This document shows, in pieces, positions 18,289-27,050 of a DNA stretch of 64,000 nucleotides. Within the stretch, counting starts at the first letter, position 1. Every line of letters begins with the position of its first letter. The stretch comes from Gammaproteobacteria bacterium. GTDB taxonomy: Bacteria > Pseudomonadota > Gammaproteobacteria > Steroidobacterales > Steroidobacteraceae. The notes below the pieces were generated by a model. The model worked only from the letters and a program-made list of their open reading frames with translations, ran no database searches and was not told the DNA's origin. The stretch is taken from assembly GCA_028293725.1 (NCBI GenBank), contig JAQGOE010000236.1:31971-95970 (forward strand). The letters are read 5' to 3'. The translations under genes and the position numbers were made by a program.

Positions 18289-19241
18289 TTGGACTTCTCC
18301 TGCGCGGCATCTTTCTTCATGAACGTGAAATCACCGTGTTGCGAGCCGCCCTCTTTGGTCTCGTACACGTCGTTGTTGGGATTGCCCTTGCAGGACCAGT
18401 TGTTGATCCGCAGGCGCTTGTCGGGATCGACGAGCTTGGTGTAGCTCTGGCGCGTATACCAAGGCTCGCGCAGCGCCGGCGGATCGTAGATCCAGACATT
18501 CGCCACCAGTGTGTTGGCATTGAGCTTGTGCCAGATCTCCACGCCCTCCACCTGGTCGCTGTAAAAGCCCTGGGCGCGCTCGTACATATGGGCCATCGAT
18601 GAGTTCGTATGGACGATGAGCCGGTCGCCGTCCCAGAAGCCGATGCTGTCACCGGTCTCGGTGGGAAAAGCATCATCCGGCGGCACGTGTCCGCGCCCAT
18701 CGGTATAGATGCGGCGAATGCTGTTGAACGCCTCCGCAATCATCGTCGTCTGCCCCGGAGTCACGATGAACTCCCGCATGAACGGCAGATCGAGCCAACG
18801 CGGATAGGTCGGCGAGTTGCATTGGCTCAGCGGGTCCCATTCGATCCCATGCGCGCGGTCGGTCACGGACTTGGCCAGCATCGTCTTGTATTCGGGTGTG
18901 AACTTCGCCAGCGGCGTCTGTCCCTGCGGCGGACCGTCCGGATCGAAGGCGGTGCCGCCCTTGGTACGCGCATACACACCGTTCCAGTCAGGCATCGTCT
19001 GCCAGGTGACGGGCTTGCCGCCGTGCGCCTGGCTCCGCAATGCTTCGAACAGCTCGGTGGCGGTTTTGTACTTGTGACCGAGCGCCTCCATCTGGGCCTT
19101 CTCGGCGGCACGGGCGCCTGCTGCGGCGTCTTTCTGTACGGGGGCGGGGGCGGGCGCTTGCGCGGACGCGAAGCCCGAAACCAGGGCAGCTGCTACGAGC
19201 AACACCGTAGCGTTGCGAACATTCGACTTGCACACGGACAT
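18285..19241 (-). CDS. Conserved exported protein of unknown function
   Basis: Predicted exported protein of 318 residues. The ATG at 19241 has AGAGG eight bases upstream and gives a signal peptide ending FASA. An Ala/Pro/Gln-rich stretch follows, then a globular domain with MPDWNGVYAR near residue 85, CNSPTYPRWLDLPFMREF, and a repeated Trp/Tyr-rich pattern (IGFWDGDRLIVHTNS, ANVWIYDPPALREPWYT). The C-terminus is Lys-rich. I do not recognise a named enzyme; the motifs resemble secreted proteins found beside DUF6152 genes. It is coupled to the DUF6152-like gene by a 4-bp overlap. Confidence 0.75.
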   Translation of the reverse strand: MSVCKSNVRNATVLLVAAALVSGFASAQAPAPAPVQKDAAAGARAAEKAQMEALGHKYKTATELFEALRSQAHGGKPVTWQTMPDWNGVYARTKGGTAFDPDGPPQGQTPLAKFTPEYKTMLAKSVTDRAHGIEWDPLSQCNSPTYPRWLDLPFMREFIVTPGQTTMIAEAFNSIRRIYTDGRGHVPPDDAFPTETGDSIGFWDGDRLIVHTNSSMAHMYERAQGFYSDQVEGVEIWHKLNANTLVANVWIYDPPALREPWYTRQSYTKLVDPDKRLRINNWSCKGNPNNDVYETKEGGSQHGDFTFMKKDAAQEKSK

Positions 19242-19588
19242 GGGTACGCCTCTTTTGTCAGTCCCACGGAGCTCTCGCGCTGCGCAGCTCTCGTTCTGAT
19301 GGATCATTGTCACCCCCCGGGGCGGCGCTGCAATCCGGCTGCCGCAGGGGAGTATCCCGTCCCTGCACCAAGGATGCCCTCGCTACGCCGATCATTACTC
19401 GAAACGGGCTCCCAGCCCCGGCAGACGCGTCCGCCGCCACTCTTTGTTGGCTTCCTGGCCGACTCGCGAAATTACTTTATACCTAAATATTTTGCTTTAC
19501 CACTGGAAAAGGCGGACCTAAAGTCGAATGGGCACCGGCGCGCCCGGGTGTTGATTTCAATTCGAGTGACCCGAAGAGGTAAAGCACG
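19242..19588. other. Divergent intergenic region, 347 bp
   Basis: No convincing gene. It separates the exported protein gene (minus) from the alpha/beta hydrolase gene (plus) and should carry promoters for both. A notably AT-rich block at about 19469-19498 (TTTATACCTAAATATTTTG) stands out from the GC-rich surroundings and is the best place for a promoter or operator. No clean -35/-10 pair could be assigned. Confidence 0.6.
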
Positions 19589-20650
19589 ATGAAGAAAAAC
19601 GTACCGCGACGCCGCCAGATCGCAGTCGCCATGGCCCTGTTATTGGCGCACGCGACAGCACAAGCTTCCCCAGTCGCCACCTTCGCGCCCGACGGCAGCG
19701 CACACATCGTCGACCTGGCGGTGCCCATCCCCGCCACTGTCTCCCCAGAGGCCCGAGCGATGCTCCAGGCCAACGCCGCGGCCGGCGACCCGACCCACGG
19801 CCTGACACTAGCCCTACAACAAATGCGCGCGGCGAACGACGCGCATCAGGAAAAGACGACCCATCAACTGCTCCAGATGTACCCGGTGAAGGTGGAGAAG
19901 AAAACACTGGGCGGCGTGCCAGTGACACTCGTCACGCCGCTGCGGGCGCGGGCGGACCGCAAGGATCGCCTGTTGATCAACGTGCACGGCGGCGCCTTCT
20001 TCCTCGGCCAGGGCTCGATCACCGAAGCGATTCCGATAGCCGCCAAGACCGGTATCGCCGTGTTGGCCATTGATTATCGGCTCGCCCCCGAGACGCCCTT
20101 TCCCGGCGCGGTCGACGACACCATCGCGGTCTATCGGGAACTGTTGAAGACCTACAGCGCAAAACACCTCGCGTTGTATGGGTCCTCTGCCGGCGCGGTG
20201 CTCTCTGCGCAGACGGCGGTACGGGCCCGCCAGCTGGGTCTGCCGCTGCCCGCCGCACTGGGCTTTTTCTCTGGCACCGTGGATTTCGCGCGCCCCGGAG
20301 ACAGCGAGGCATTCTTCACCATCGGTGGGCTGGGCCCGTTGGTCACGCCGGTGGCCGTACAGGCGCACGGCTACCTGGCCGACAACAACCTCTCGAACCC
20401 GGTACTGTCGCCCGCCTATGCGGACGTGAAGGGCTTTCCGCCCGTGCTGCTCATGTGCGGCACCCGTGACTTCTTCCTGAGCGGCACGACGAACTTTCAC
20501 CGGCAGCTACTGCGCGCCGGAGTTCCTGCTCAGCTCGTGGTTTTCGACGCCATGCCCCACGTCCATTGGGGCAACCCGGACCTGCCGGAATCACAGGAAG
20601 CGCTGGATATTCAGGCGCGCTTCCTCGCCGAGCATGTCAGCGGGAGTTAG
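19589..20650 (+). CDS. Exported alpha/beta hydrolase, HSL-like
   Basis: Esterase/lipase-type hydrolase of 353 residues in the hormone-sensitive-lipase-like group. The oxyanion motif is HGGAFF (His133-Gly-Gly), the nucleophile Ser200 lies in GSSAG, and the terminal acid and His are suggested by CGTRDFFLSG and AMPHVHWG. A signal peptide with a basic N-region and hydrophobic core ends at AQA, so it should be periplasmic. The substrate is probably a short ester, but this is not shown. It overlaps the convergent hydrolase gene by 4 bp at the 3' end. Confidence 0.92.
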   Translation: MKKNVPRRRQIAVAMALLLAHATAQASPVATFAPDGSAHIVDLAVPIPATVSPEARAMLQANAAAGDPTHGLTLALQQMRAANDAHQEKTTHQLLQMYPVKVEKKTLGGVPVTLVTPLRARADRKDRLLINVHGGAFFLGQGSITEAIPIAAKTGIAVLAIDYRLAPETPFPGAVDDTIAVYRELLKTYSAKHLALYGSSAGAVLSAQTAVRARQLGLPLPAALGFFSGTVDFARPGDSEAFFTIGGLGPLVTPVAVQAHGYLADNNLSNPVLSPAYADVKGFPPVLLMCGTRDFFLSGTTNFHRQLLRAGVPAQLVVFDAMPHVHWGNPDLPESQEALDIQARFLAEHVSGS

Positions 20651-21636
20651 AACTTCGGCAACGACCCCGGAGTCCAACGCGGCGCACGCTTCTTCCCCGG
20701 CACCGACGCCAGAAACCGCTCGAGCGACACGGTCGTGATATCGCCAGGTACGCCGAGCTTCTCGTTCGCGCCGAAGTGCTCGACATGGTCGAGCGAAACA
20801 ACGTCCGCCCTGACCCCGGCGGCTTCCAGGGCCTTTGCAAACCCGAGAGCCTGATATTCGCTATCCGCGACCGTAGGCGAGCCGCCCTTCACGTGAAGGA
20901 GCAGGAAAGGCGGAATGCCCTTGCCTGATTTCACGTTCGCGGCCGCGAGTGCCTTCTGCCACTGTGGCCCGTAGTTGCCCTGCAGCCGCTTGGTGTCGCC
21001 GTCGGCGCCGATGACACCGTAGCCGCCCTCGATGGCGATCACACCCTTGAGCAGGCTGAGGTCCTTCCCAGCCTTGTGTAGGAAAGACTCGTCGGTCGAG
21101 ACCTGCGCCACCAATTGCGCACCGGCGGAATGCCCCAGCAGAAAGATCTGTTGAGGATCGCCGCCGAAGTCGGCGATGTTGTTTTGCACCCAGGCCAGGG
21201 CATCCGCCACGTCCTGGACATTCGTCGGATACAGTCCCTCGGGAATGAGCCGATAGTTGACACTCACCAGGATGAAGCCGAGCTTGCTGGTGAAATACTC
21301 GGGCTTGGAAGCGAGATCCTTCGACGACGCTTTGTCACCCATCCGCAAGCCACCACCGTGCACCCAGACCATCACCGGCGAGGCGGCCTCGACCGGGTCG
21401 GCGACGTAGACGTCGAGACTCGTGTACTGGGTGTCCTTGGCGGACTTGTCGTACACGATGTCCCGATACCACACCTGGTGAGTGAAGGTGTACGGGGGAT
21501 ACGACAGAGCACCCCCGATGTGCACGTGGGAGAGCTTCGCGACCTTGCTCTCCTGTGCGAAACCAAAATCCGCACCCGCCAGGCAATGCGCCGCCCCAAA
21601 CGCCCATGCGGCGGCGCTGAGTTTGAGAGCTCTCAC
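20647..21636 (-). CDS. Exported alpha/beta hydrolase coupled to TonB receptor
   Basis: Carboxylesterase-like hydrolase of 329 residues. The motif HGGGLRMG (His93 to Gly96) forms the oxyanion hole, the nucleophile is Ser170 in GHSAGAQ, and the C-terminal His is likely in SLDHVEHFG. The start is a GTG at 21636 inside a GTGA overlap with the stop of the TonB receptor gene. It yields a signal peptide ending GFAQ; longer frames run back into the receptor gene. It is the last gene of the apparent GMC small subunit, GMC, TonB receptor, hydrolase operon, so the esterase may act on the ligand imported by that receptor. Confidence 0.9.
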   Translation of the reverse strand: MRALKLSAAAWAFGAAHCLAGADFGFAQESKVAKLSHVHIGGALSYPPYTFTHQVWYRDIVYDKSAKDTQYTSLDVYVADPVEAASPVMVWVHGGGLRMGDKASSKDLASKPEYFTSKLGFILVSVNYRLIPEGLYPTNVQDVADALAWVQNNIADFGGDPQQIFLLGHSAGAQLVAQVSTDESFLHKAGKDLSLLKGVIAIEGGYGVIGADGDTKRLQGNYGPQWQKALAAANVKSGKGIPPFLLLHVKGGSPTVADSEYQALGFAKALEAAGVRADVVSLDHVEHFGANEKLGVPGDITTVSLERFLASVPGKKRAPRWTPGSLPKF

Positions 21637-24089
21637 TGCAGGTACATCTTCAAGGAAACACCGAACTCGCGCGGCCGGCCGATCGTGCCATCGTCCACCT
21701 GCAGCAGCGGGCTGAAGAAGCCGCCAGTCAGGTAAATCTTGTTGAGCAGGTTGGTCCCGAAGGCCGACAGCTCCCACTTGCCGCTCGGCGACCTCAGAGT
21801 CAGCCGGGCCGCGAGCAGCGCGAAGCTATGCTGCTCCCAGGTATCGCCCGTGTACGTGGTGCTTTGATCGCCAGGTACATAGCTGCGGTCATAGCCGGAC
21901 GTGAAGTTATCGTCTATGCGGGCAAGGATCCCGTAGTCACCCCAGATCTTCATCGAGTACTGCGCACCGGCGGAGTATTGCAGGCGCGGCGCCTGGCCGA
22001 ACTTACTGTTCGGGGTGATTTCGTTGGTCGCGCCTGGGAGAATCTCGGTGTAGTAGGTGTGCAGCGTACCGAGATCGAAGTTGAACAGCCAGTGTGAATC
22101 CGGCGCGAATGTCAGCCCCAACTCCACACCCGTGGCCCGCGCCGCGGCCTCGTTCTGGATGAGGAAAGTCGGCAGCTCGATGCCCGTGAAGGGATCATGT
22201 ACCGTGCCGCTCACTTGAATGTCCTTCCAGTCGACCAGGAAGTAGGTCAGGTTCGCGCGCAGCCGGTTCTCCAGCCAACTCGTCTTGACGCCAATCTCGT
22301 AGTTATTGATGGTCTCGGGCTTGTAGACCTGGTCGTACTCGATCGGCGCATTCGTTTTCGGATCGATTTCGGGCAGCGCGATGCGGGAATCGCCGCCGGC
22401 GTTGTAGCCCTGCGAGAAGTTGAAGTAGGCCAGGAAGTCGGGCGTGAACTGGTTGGTGAGCGCGAAGTGGAACGTCGGCTTGGTGAACGTCTGGCTGAGG
22501 TTTTGGCTGCGGCCGGTGCTGGCGAACAGATCGCCACCGGGCAACTCGCCGGGTGTAAGGCTCTGGCGCGCGGTATCCGCGGCAAAACCATAGTTCCAGT
22601 TGCTGTTGGTCTGGCGGTGGTAACGGGCACCGAACGTCGCTTTCAGGGAATGCAGAATCTGGTAATTCATTTCGGCAAACACCGACTTCACGTTCGTACC
22701 CGTACCGGTGAGAGTCTCGCTGGAGGCCGGCTGCAGGATGCAGGGTGTGAGCCCGCTAGTAGGCACCCACGACTGGCATTCCGGAGAGTTGACGACGTCC
22801 TGGAAATTGAGCGGCCCGTTCGGATTCTTCGGCTGCGAGAATTCCCAGAAGGCCCAGCGCATGAAATGCGCCTCGTCGGTGTCGTTGTAGGCGTAGAAGC
22901 CGACCAGCCAGTCGAACGGCCCCTCCTTGCCGGTCAGCTGCAGCTCCTCGGACCAGCCATAGCGGCGCTGATAAGTGCCCTGCGAGAAGAACTGCACATC
23001 CGAGTTGGAGAAGTTCTCATAATCCCAGTTGAGCGCGCTGCTGTAGGAGGTAATGGATTGCAGGGCGATGCTGTCGGTGATGTTCCAGTCGAGGTGCAGA
23101 TTCGCGACGCGGTTGTTGACGATCAGACCGGGACCCGAGGCGAAGTTCGCTTTCGTTTCCCAGCGACCCACCTCGCCGCCGGGGCAACCCGCGACATCGG
23201 TGTGACAGTTGTAGGGAATGCCGAGCACCTCGTAGTACTCGTGGTTCGGTACCTGCCAGCCGAATCCCGGGCCGGGCGGATTATCTCCGGGTGGGCCGGA
23301 GTCGATGATGCGTACCGTGTAGTTGGCCTGGGTGCCGGTCTCATTGAAACGCTCGGCAGTGAGGCGGGCCTTGAAGTTGTCGAACGGCATCCACAGGAGA
23401 TCCAGGCGCAGATCCTGTTGCTTGTCATCGCCGAAAGAGCGGTCGATGGTGAGGCTGCGCACATAGCCGCCGACATCCGCCGAACTCACCGTCACCTTCG
23501 ACAGGAGCGTGTGGTCGATGATCGGTATGTCCGCATTCAAGCTGATGTCGTGACGGTTGTAACTGCCGACGGTCGCCTCGGCCCTGACACCGAACTCATC
23601 GGCCGGCGCCTTGGTGAACAGACGGATCGCGCCACCGGTCGTGTCACGGCCGAAGAGAGTTCCCTGCGGGCCACGCAACACTTCAACCCGATCCAGCTCG
23701 AGAGTGCTCTGGCGGGTGAGGCCGATCGGGCTCTGTTGGAAGACTCCGTCGATGAAAATGCCGGCGCCGGGAATACCCCGCATGGAAAAGATCGGATCGG
23801 CCGCGCCGCTCGGACCGCCGCTCACCAACAGGTTGGGCACGCTGGCCACCACGTCCTGGAGGCGTTGAATGCCCCTGGTCTGCATCTGGTCGCCCGAGAA
23901 AGTCTCGATCGACATGGGCACTTTCTGCTCATCCTCCGAGCGCCGGGTGGAGGTGACGATGACCTCCTGAAGGCCGACGGAGTCGTCCGCGGGGGCGGAC
24001 TCCGCCTCGGCCGCCAGCGCAACGGAGCCGGCCGCCAACAAAGTCAGTGCGGAAGTGACTGCCCAGAAACCATGGAGCTGCCGAAGCAT
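21633..24089 (-). CDS. TonB-dependent receptor
   Basis: Outer-membrane receptor of 818 residues without an STN domain. A signal peptide ends at ALAA, then TonB box-like LQEVIVTSTRR. The plug carries LQDVVASVPNLLVSGG and LDRVEVLRGPQGTLFGRDTTGGAI. The barrel ends with VSLKMYLQ, a C-terminus ending in Gln rather than the usual Phe. A GGGGAGA ribosome site precedes the ATG. It lies 84 bp downstream of the GMC dehydrogenase gene and is coupled to the hydrolase gene. Receptors of this shape import siderophores, vitamins or plant and aromatic oligomers; the ligand is unknown. Confidence 0.93.
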   Translation of the reverse strand: MLRQLHGFWAVTSALTLLAAGSVALAAEAESAPADDSVGLQEVIVTSTRRSEDEQKVPMSIETFSGDQMQTRGIQRLQDVVASVPNLLVSGGPSGAADPIFSMRGIPGAGIFIDGVFQQSPIGLTRQSTLELDRVEVLRGPQGTLFGRDTTGGAIRLFTKAPADEFGVRAEATVGSYNRHDISLNADIPIIDHTLLSKVTVSSADVGGYVRSLTIDRSFGDDKQQDLRLDLLWMPFDNFKARLTAERFNETGTQANYTVRIIDSGPPGDNPPGPGFGWQVPNHEYYEVLGIPYNCHTDVAGCPGGEVGRWETKANFASGPGLIVNNRVANLHLDWNITDSIALQSITSYSSALNWDYENFSNSDVQFFSQGTYQRRYGWSEELQLTGKEGPFDWLVGFYAYNDTDEAHFMRWAFWEFSQPKNPNGPLNFQDVVNSPECQSWVPTSGLTPCILQPASSETLTGTGTNVKSVFAEMNYQILHSLKATFGARYHRQTNSNWNYGFAADTARQSLTPGELPGGDLFASTGRSQNLSQTFTKPTFHFALTNQFTPDFLAYFNFSQGYNAGGDSRIALPEIDPKTNAPIEYDQVYKPETINNYEIGVKTSWLENRLRANLTYFLVDWKDIQVSGTVHDPFTGIELPTFLIQNEAAARATGVELGLTFAPDSHWLFNFDLGTLHTYYTEILPGATNEITPNSKFGQAPRLQYSAGAQYSMKIWGDYGILARIDDNFTSGYDRSYVPGDQSTTYTGDTWEQHSFALLAARLTLRSPSGKWELSAFGTNLLNKIYLTGGFFSPLLQVDDGTIGRPREFGVSLKMYLQ

Positions 24090-24173
24090 CGCGATCTCCC
24101 CGATAATAATTTTTGATTCATTCTGGAGCCGCCCCCCGTTGCCGCTCCGCCCTCCTTTATGGAAATGGGTCCC

Positions 24174-25754
24174 TCAAGCCTTCAGGCTCGACCAGTTGCC
24201 CGCCAGGTACTGCGCGCCCTTCATGGCCACCGCATGGGCCGTGAAGGTCGAATTCACCGACGAGCTGGTTGGAAACGTCCCGGGGCCGCCGACGAACAGG
24301 TTGTGTACATCGTGGCTCTGCGATGAGGCGTTCAACACCGAGCTGGCGCGGTCGGTCCCCAGGATGGTGCCGCCCATCACGTGCTGGCCGGCCGGCGGGC
24401 CCGGCCAGGCCTCACGTGCGCCTGCTGCTTTGAAGATCTTTACGCCCTGCTCCGCAGCCGTGTGCCACAGGCGGCGCCCGTCATCGCTCTGTTTGTAGAC
24501 GATACGTGCAAGCGGCATTCCAAACCGGTCCTTGCGCGTTGAATCGGCTTCGATCCGGTTCTCCGCAAGCGGTGCGTCCTCGCACACTCCGACCATGGAG
24601 CCCATGAAACGCGCGCCATCCTCCATGAACTTGTGGAGGTCGGCCCCGAACACTGTCGGGTTCGACATCGCCACGCCCAACAGGTCATTGGGCTTCAGTA
24701 TCAGGCCGATCTCCCACTGCCGGCTGCCGAAGGCGCCGCCCGGGTCGCCCTGCTTCGGGTAAGGATCCTGGCAGAGCAACTGGCCGCCGGTGGCGCCCAG
24801 GTAATTCTGCATCTCCTCCTGAAACATCCCCGAGATCACCACCGCGGGATGCACCATCAGGTAGCGTCCGACGAGGCCGCTGCTGTTTCCGACACCATGA
24901 GGGTGCGCGGCGTTGGCTGAGTTCAACAGAATGCGCGAGTTCTCGACGGTGAACGCTGTCAGCACGACGGCGGAGGCCGGCTGAGTCACCTTGTCGCCAT
25001 TGGCCGTGAAGTATTCGACGCCAGTCGCCTTGGTGCCTGTCTTGTCGGTCAGGACGCGCGACACGGCCGCGTCGGCCTGCATCCGCGCGCCCGCCTTCAG
25101 GGCACGCGGGAAATAAACCGCCAGCGGGTTAGCCAGTGCTCCGATCGGACAGCCGGCATCGCACCAGCCGTCCCAGAGACACGCAGGCCTGCCGTTGTAG
25201 GGTTCGGACAGCACCGCCATTGGAATTGGTGCCGTGTGCATCTTGAGCGCTTCGAAACCGCGCGCGAGCACCCTGCCGTGGTTGGAGACCAACACGGGCG
25301 GCAGTGGATACGGATCACCCGGCGGCCGCCAGATCTCCTTGGTAGCATCGCCCGACATGCCGACATCCCGCTGCACCTTGTCATAGTAAGGACGCAGCTC
25401 GTCGTACTCGAAAGGCCAGTCGAGCGAACGGCCATACAACGTGTGCTCGCGAAAGTCCTCCAGGTGCATCCGCGGCCATACCGCGTAATGGTGGATGGAC
25501 GCGCCGCCGTAGCCGCGACCCGCGTTGAAGTTGAACCAGATGGTATCGGCGCCGGCCTCGACCACTTCGGGGGAGGCCCACTTGAGCCGCCGGGCCCAGA
25601 TTTGCGAGCTATACAGGTCGCTCATTTTGCGCGCCGGACCGCGCTCGAGCACCAGGACGCTCTTGCCGGCTTCGGCCAGGATCGCCGCATAGACACTGCC
25701 GGCGGCACCGGCTCCGACGATTACGACATCGACAGGCTCCATCACCTTATCCAT
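24174..25754 (-). CDS. GMC-family FAD oxidoreductase
   Basis: Glucose-methanol-choline type dehydrogenase of 526 residues. It shows the FAD dinucleotide motif VDVVIVGAGAAGSVYAAILAEAGKSVLVLERG at about 7-40, and GMC signatures around NFNAGRGYGGASIHHYAVWPRMH and NLFVGGPGTFPTSSSVNSTFTAHA at the C-terminus. The ATG at 25754 has GGAGG upstream and overlaps the stop of the small subunit gene by 8 bp. It lacks its own signal, consistent with hitchhiking export on the Tat-bearing small subunit, as in gluconate and 2-ketogluconate dehydrogenases. No cytochrome c subunit gene follows. The substrate is unknown. Confidence 0.93.
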   Translation of the reverse strand: MDKVMEPVDVVIVGAGAAGSVYAAILAEAGKSVLVLERGPARKMSDLYSSQIWARRLKWASPEVVEAGADTIWFNFNAGRGYGGASIHHYAVWPRMHLEDFREHTLYGRSLDWPFEYDELRPYYDKVQRDVGMSGDATKEIWRPPGDPYPLPPVLVSNHGRVLARGFEALKMHTAPIPMAVLSEPYNGRPACLWDGWCDAGCPIGALANPLAVYFPRALKAGARMQADAAVSRVLTDKTGTKATGVEYFTANGDKVTQPASAVVLTAFTVENSRILLNSANAAHPHGVGNSSGLVGRYLMVHPAVVISGMFQEEMQNYLGATGGQLLCQDPYPKQGDPGGAFGSRQWEIGLILKPNDLLGVAMSNPTVFGADLHKFMEDGARFMGSMVGVCEDAPLAENRIEADSTRKDRFGMPLARIVYKQSDDGRRLWHTAAEQGVKIFKAAGAREAWPGPPAGQHVMGGTILGTDRASSVLNASSQSHDVHNLFVGGPGTFPTSSSVNSTFTAHAVAMKGAQYLAGNWSSLKA

Positions 25755-26319
25755 TCCATCCCTCCGGCGGCATGATGTGTTGCATGTATGGAATGTTGAG
25801 CTTCTTGAAACCCTCCGGCGTGCCGTAGACGACATCCACGGCATCCGAGCGGAGGCACATGTAGAAGAGGAAGGCCGGGAAGCCGTCCACAACGGTGCCC
25901 GGCGCGGACATCGACTTCACGAGAGTCACCATTTCCGTGGCATTGAGGCCCGCGATCCCCTTACCCGCCGCCTTCTTCGCCATGGCGTTGGCGGTTTTCA
26001 CACCGGCGCCGTAGAAGTCGCTATAGGGCAGCGCGACCTGGAAATAACGGGCGATCAGCAGCGCGTCGTTAGGATCGACGGCCAGTTGATGATCCAGAAA
26101 ATGGGTCAGCCCCGCGGTCGTGGCCCCGGGTACGATGGTCTCCCCCAGCTTGGCGAGATCCCGGGCCAACGCCGCATCCAGCTTCCGCAAGGGGATATCC
26201 CTGGCGCGCGCCTCGCCGGGGGTCAGTAGTAGCGTGCCGGTCGGCACGGTGAAACTCAGCGCCAGCACCGAGCTCTGCAGCGCTTTTTCGACAAAAGTGC
26301 GTCGCGTGACGTTTTCCAT
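25747..26319 (-). CDS. Gluconate 2-dehydrogenase subunit 3 family protein with Tat signal
   Basis: Small subunit of a membrane or periplasmic GMC dehydrogenase, 190 residues. The N-terminus carries a twin-arginine signal (VTRRTFVEKAL) with a hydrophobic stretch and a cleavage region near ARA. The mature part resembles gluconate dehydrogenase gamma subunits (PLRKLDAALARDLAKLGETIVPGATTAGLTHFLD). It probably carries the FAD subunit across the membrane and helps its folding. It is the first gene of the operon and divergent from the DUF6644-like genes across a 240-bp region with two inverted repeats. Confidence 0.9.
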   Translation of the reverse strand: MENVTRRTFVEKALQSSVLALSFTVPTGTLLLTPGEARARDIPLRKLDAALARDLAKLGETIVPGATTAGLTHFLDHQLAVDPNDALLIARYFQVALPYSDFYGAGVKTANAMAKKAAGKGIAGLNATEMVTLVKSMSAPGTVVDGFPAFLFYMCLRSDAVDVVYGTPEGFKKLNIPYMQHIMPPEGWNG

Positions 26320-26397
26320 GGGGCTCCCTTACGAGTAGGCAATCCTTTTTACCCGTTGCCCAGCCTGCGGCCTATCCGCCCACCGCACGAAGTTGTC

Positions 26398-26422
26398 CCG
26401 GCGCTGCATTTATTGGCGCCGG
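26398..26422. promoter_or_regulatory. Inverted repeat 1 in GMC/DUF6644 divergent region
   Basis: CCGGCGC and GCGCCGG arms around an AT-rich 11-base spacer (TGCATTTATTG). It lies between divergent promoters and is a candidate operator. The spacer composition is unusual for this GC-rich region. Confidence 0.35.
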
Positions 26423-26425
26423 CAG

Positions 26426-26450
26426 CGGCGCGAGTGCGTAAGTCGCGCCG
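26426..26450. promoter_or_regulatory. Inverted repeat 2 in GMC/DUF6644 divergent region
   Basis: CGGCGCGA and TCGCGCCG arms with a 9-base spacer, only 3 bp from the preceding inverted repeat. The two together suggest a tandem operator or nested hairpins controlling the divergent operons; inference. Confidence 0.35.
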
Positions 26451-26559
26451 GATCTGTGGCGTGCCGCTGACATCCGTGTTGAATTGGATGTTGCATCGCT
26501 AGGAAACAAGTGCTCTACTGATTCGGCACGTCCCCGTCTCGAGTTGAAGGGCAGCCGCG

Positions 26560-27045
26560 ATGCCGCATTGGTTGATCGATTTTTGCTCATGGCTGCAACA
26601 GTCCCCGTTCAGCCAGATCCTGCAGAACGTTGAATGGATCGTGCCGGCAGTGCAGACCGTCCACATTCTCTGCATCGGTGCCGTCATTTCCGCAGCTCTT
26701 GCCCTCGCCCTGCGGCAGTTCGGTCTGCTGGCCGCCGACCAGCCGCTGACACGGGTCGCGGCGCAATTCCTGCGAGTGATCTGGCTGGCGCTGCCCGTCC
26801 TGTTGGTTACCGGGGCGCTGCTCATTGCGGCCGAGCCGCGGCGCTCCCTGGCCAGCCCCGCCTTCCAGCTGAAAATGGCGCTGTTGGTTTGCGTCGCGAG
26901 CCTATTACTCCTATATCAGAGCCGCATCGGCCGTCTCGCGACCGCCGCCGCATTCCGACCCGGCAAGGTCATAACAGTCGTCGCACTGCTCCTCTGGGTC
27001 GGCATCATCTTCGCCGGCCGCTGGATCGCCTACGCAGGAAAATAA
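26560..27045 (+). CDS. Membrane protein, DUF6644-like
   Basis: Integral membrane protein of 161 residues with four hydrophobic helices at about 25-48, 69-90, 105-118 and 138-155. The general layout (FSQILQNVEWIVPAVQTVHILCIGAV, later GIIFAGRWIAYAGK) fits the uncharacterised DUF6644 family. The ATG has AAGGG nine bases upstream. The next gene encodes a second member of the same type 5 bp downstream, so the two probably form a heteromeric membrane complex. Conserved His (TVHI) could bind haem, but this is speculation. Confidence 0.75.
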   Translation: MPHWLIDFCSWLQQSPFSQILQNVEWIVPAVQTVHILCIGAVISAALALALRQFGLLAADQPLTRVAAQFLRVIWLALPVLLVTGALLIAAEPRRSLASPAFQLKMALLVCVASLLLLYQSRIGRLATAAAFRPGKVITVVALLLWVGIIFAGRWIAYAGK

Positions 27046-27050
27046 CACCG

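Noticed and set aside
22197..24116. Long plus-strand frame of 639 codons opposite the TonB receptor
   Set aside because: The minus strand has unmistakable TonB receptor motifs. The plus frame has no domain, signal or ribosome site and is a GC-rich shadow.
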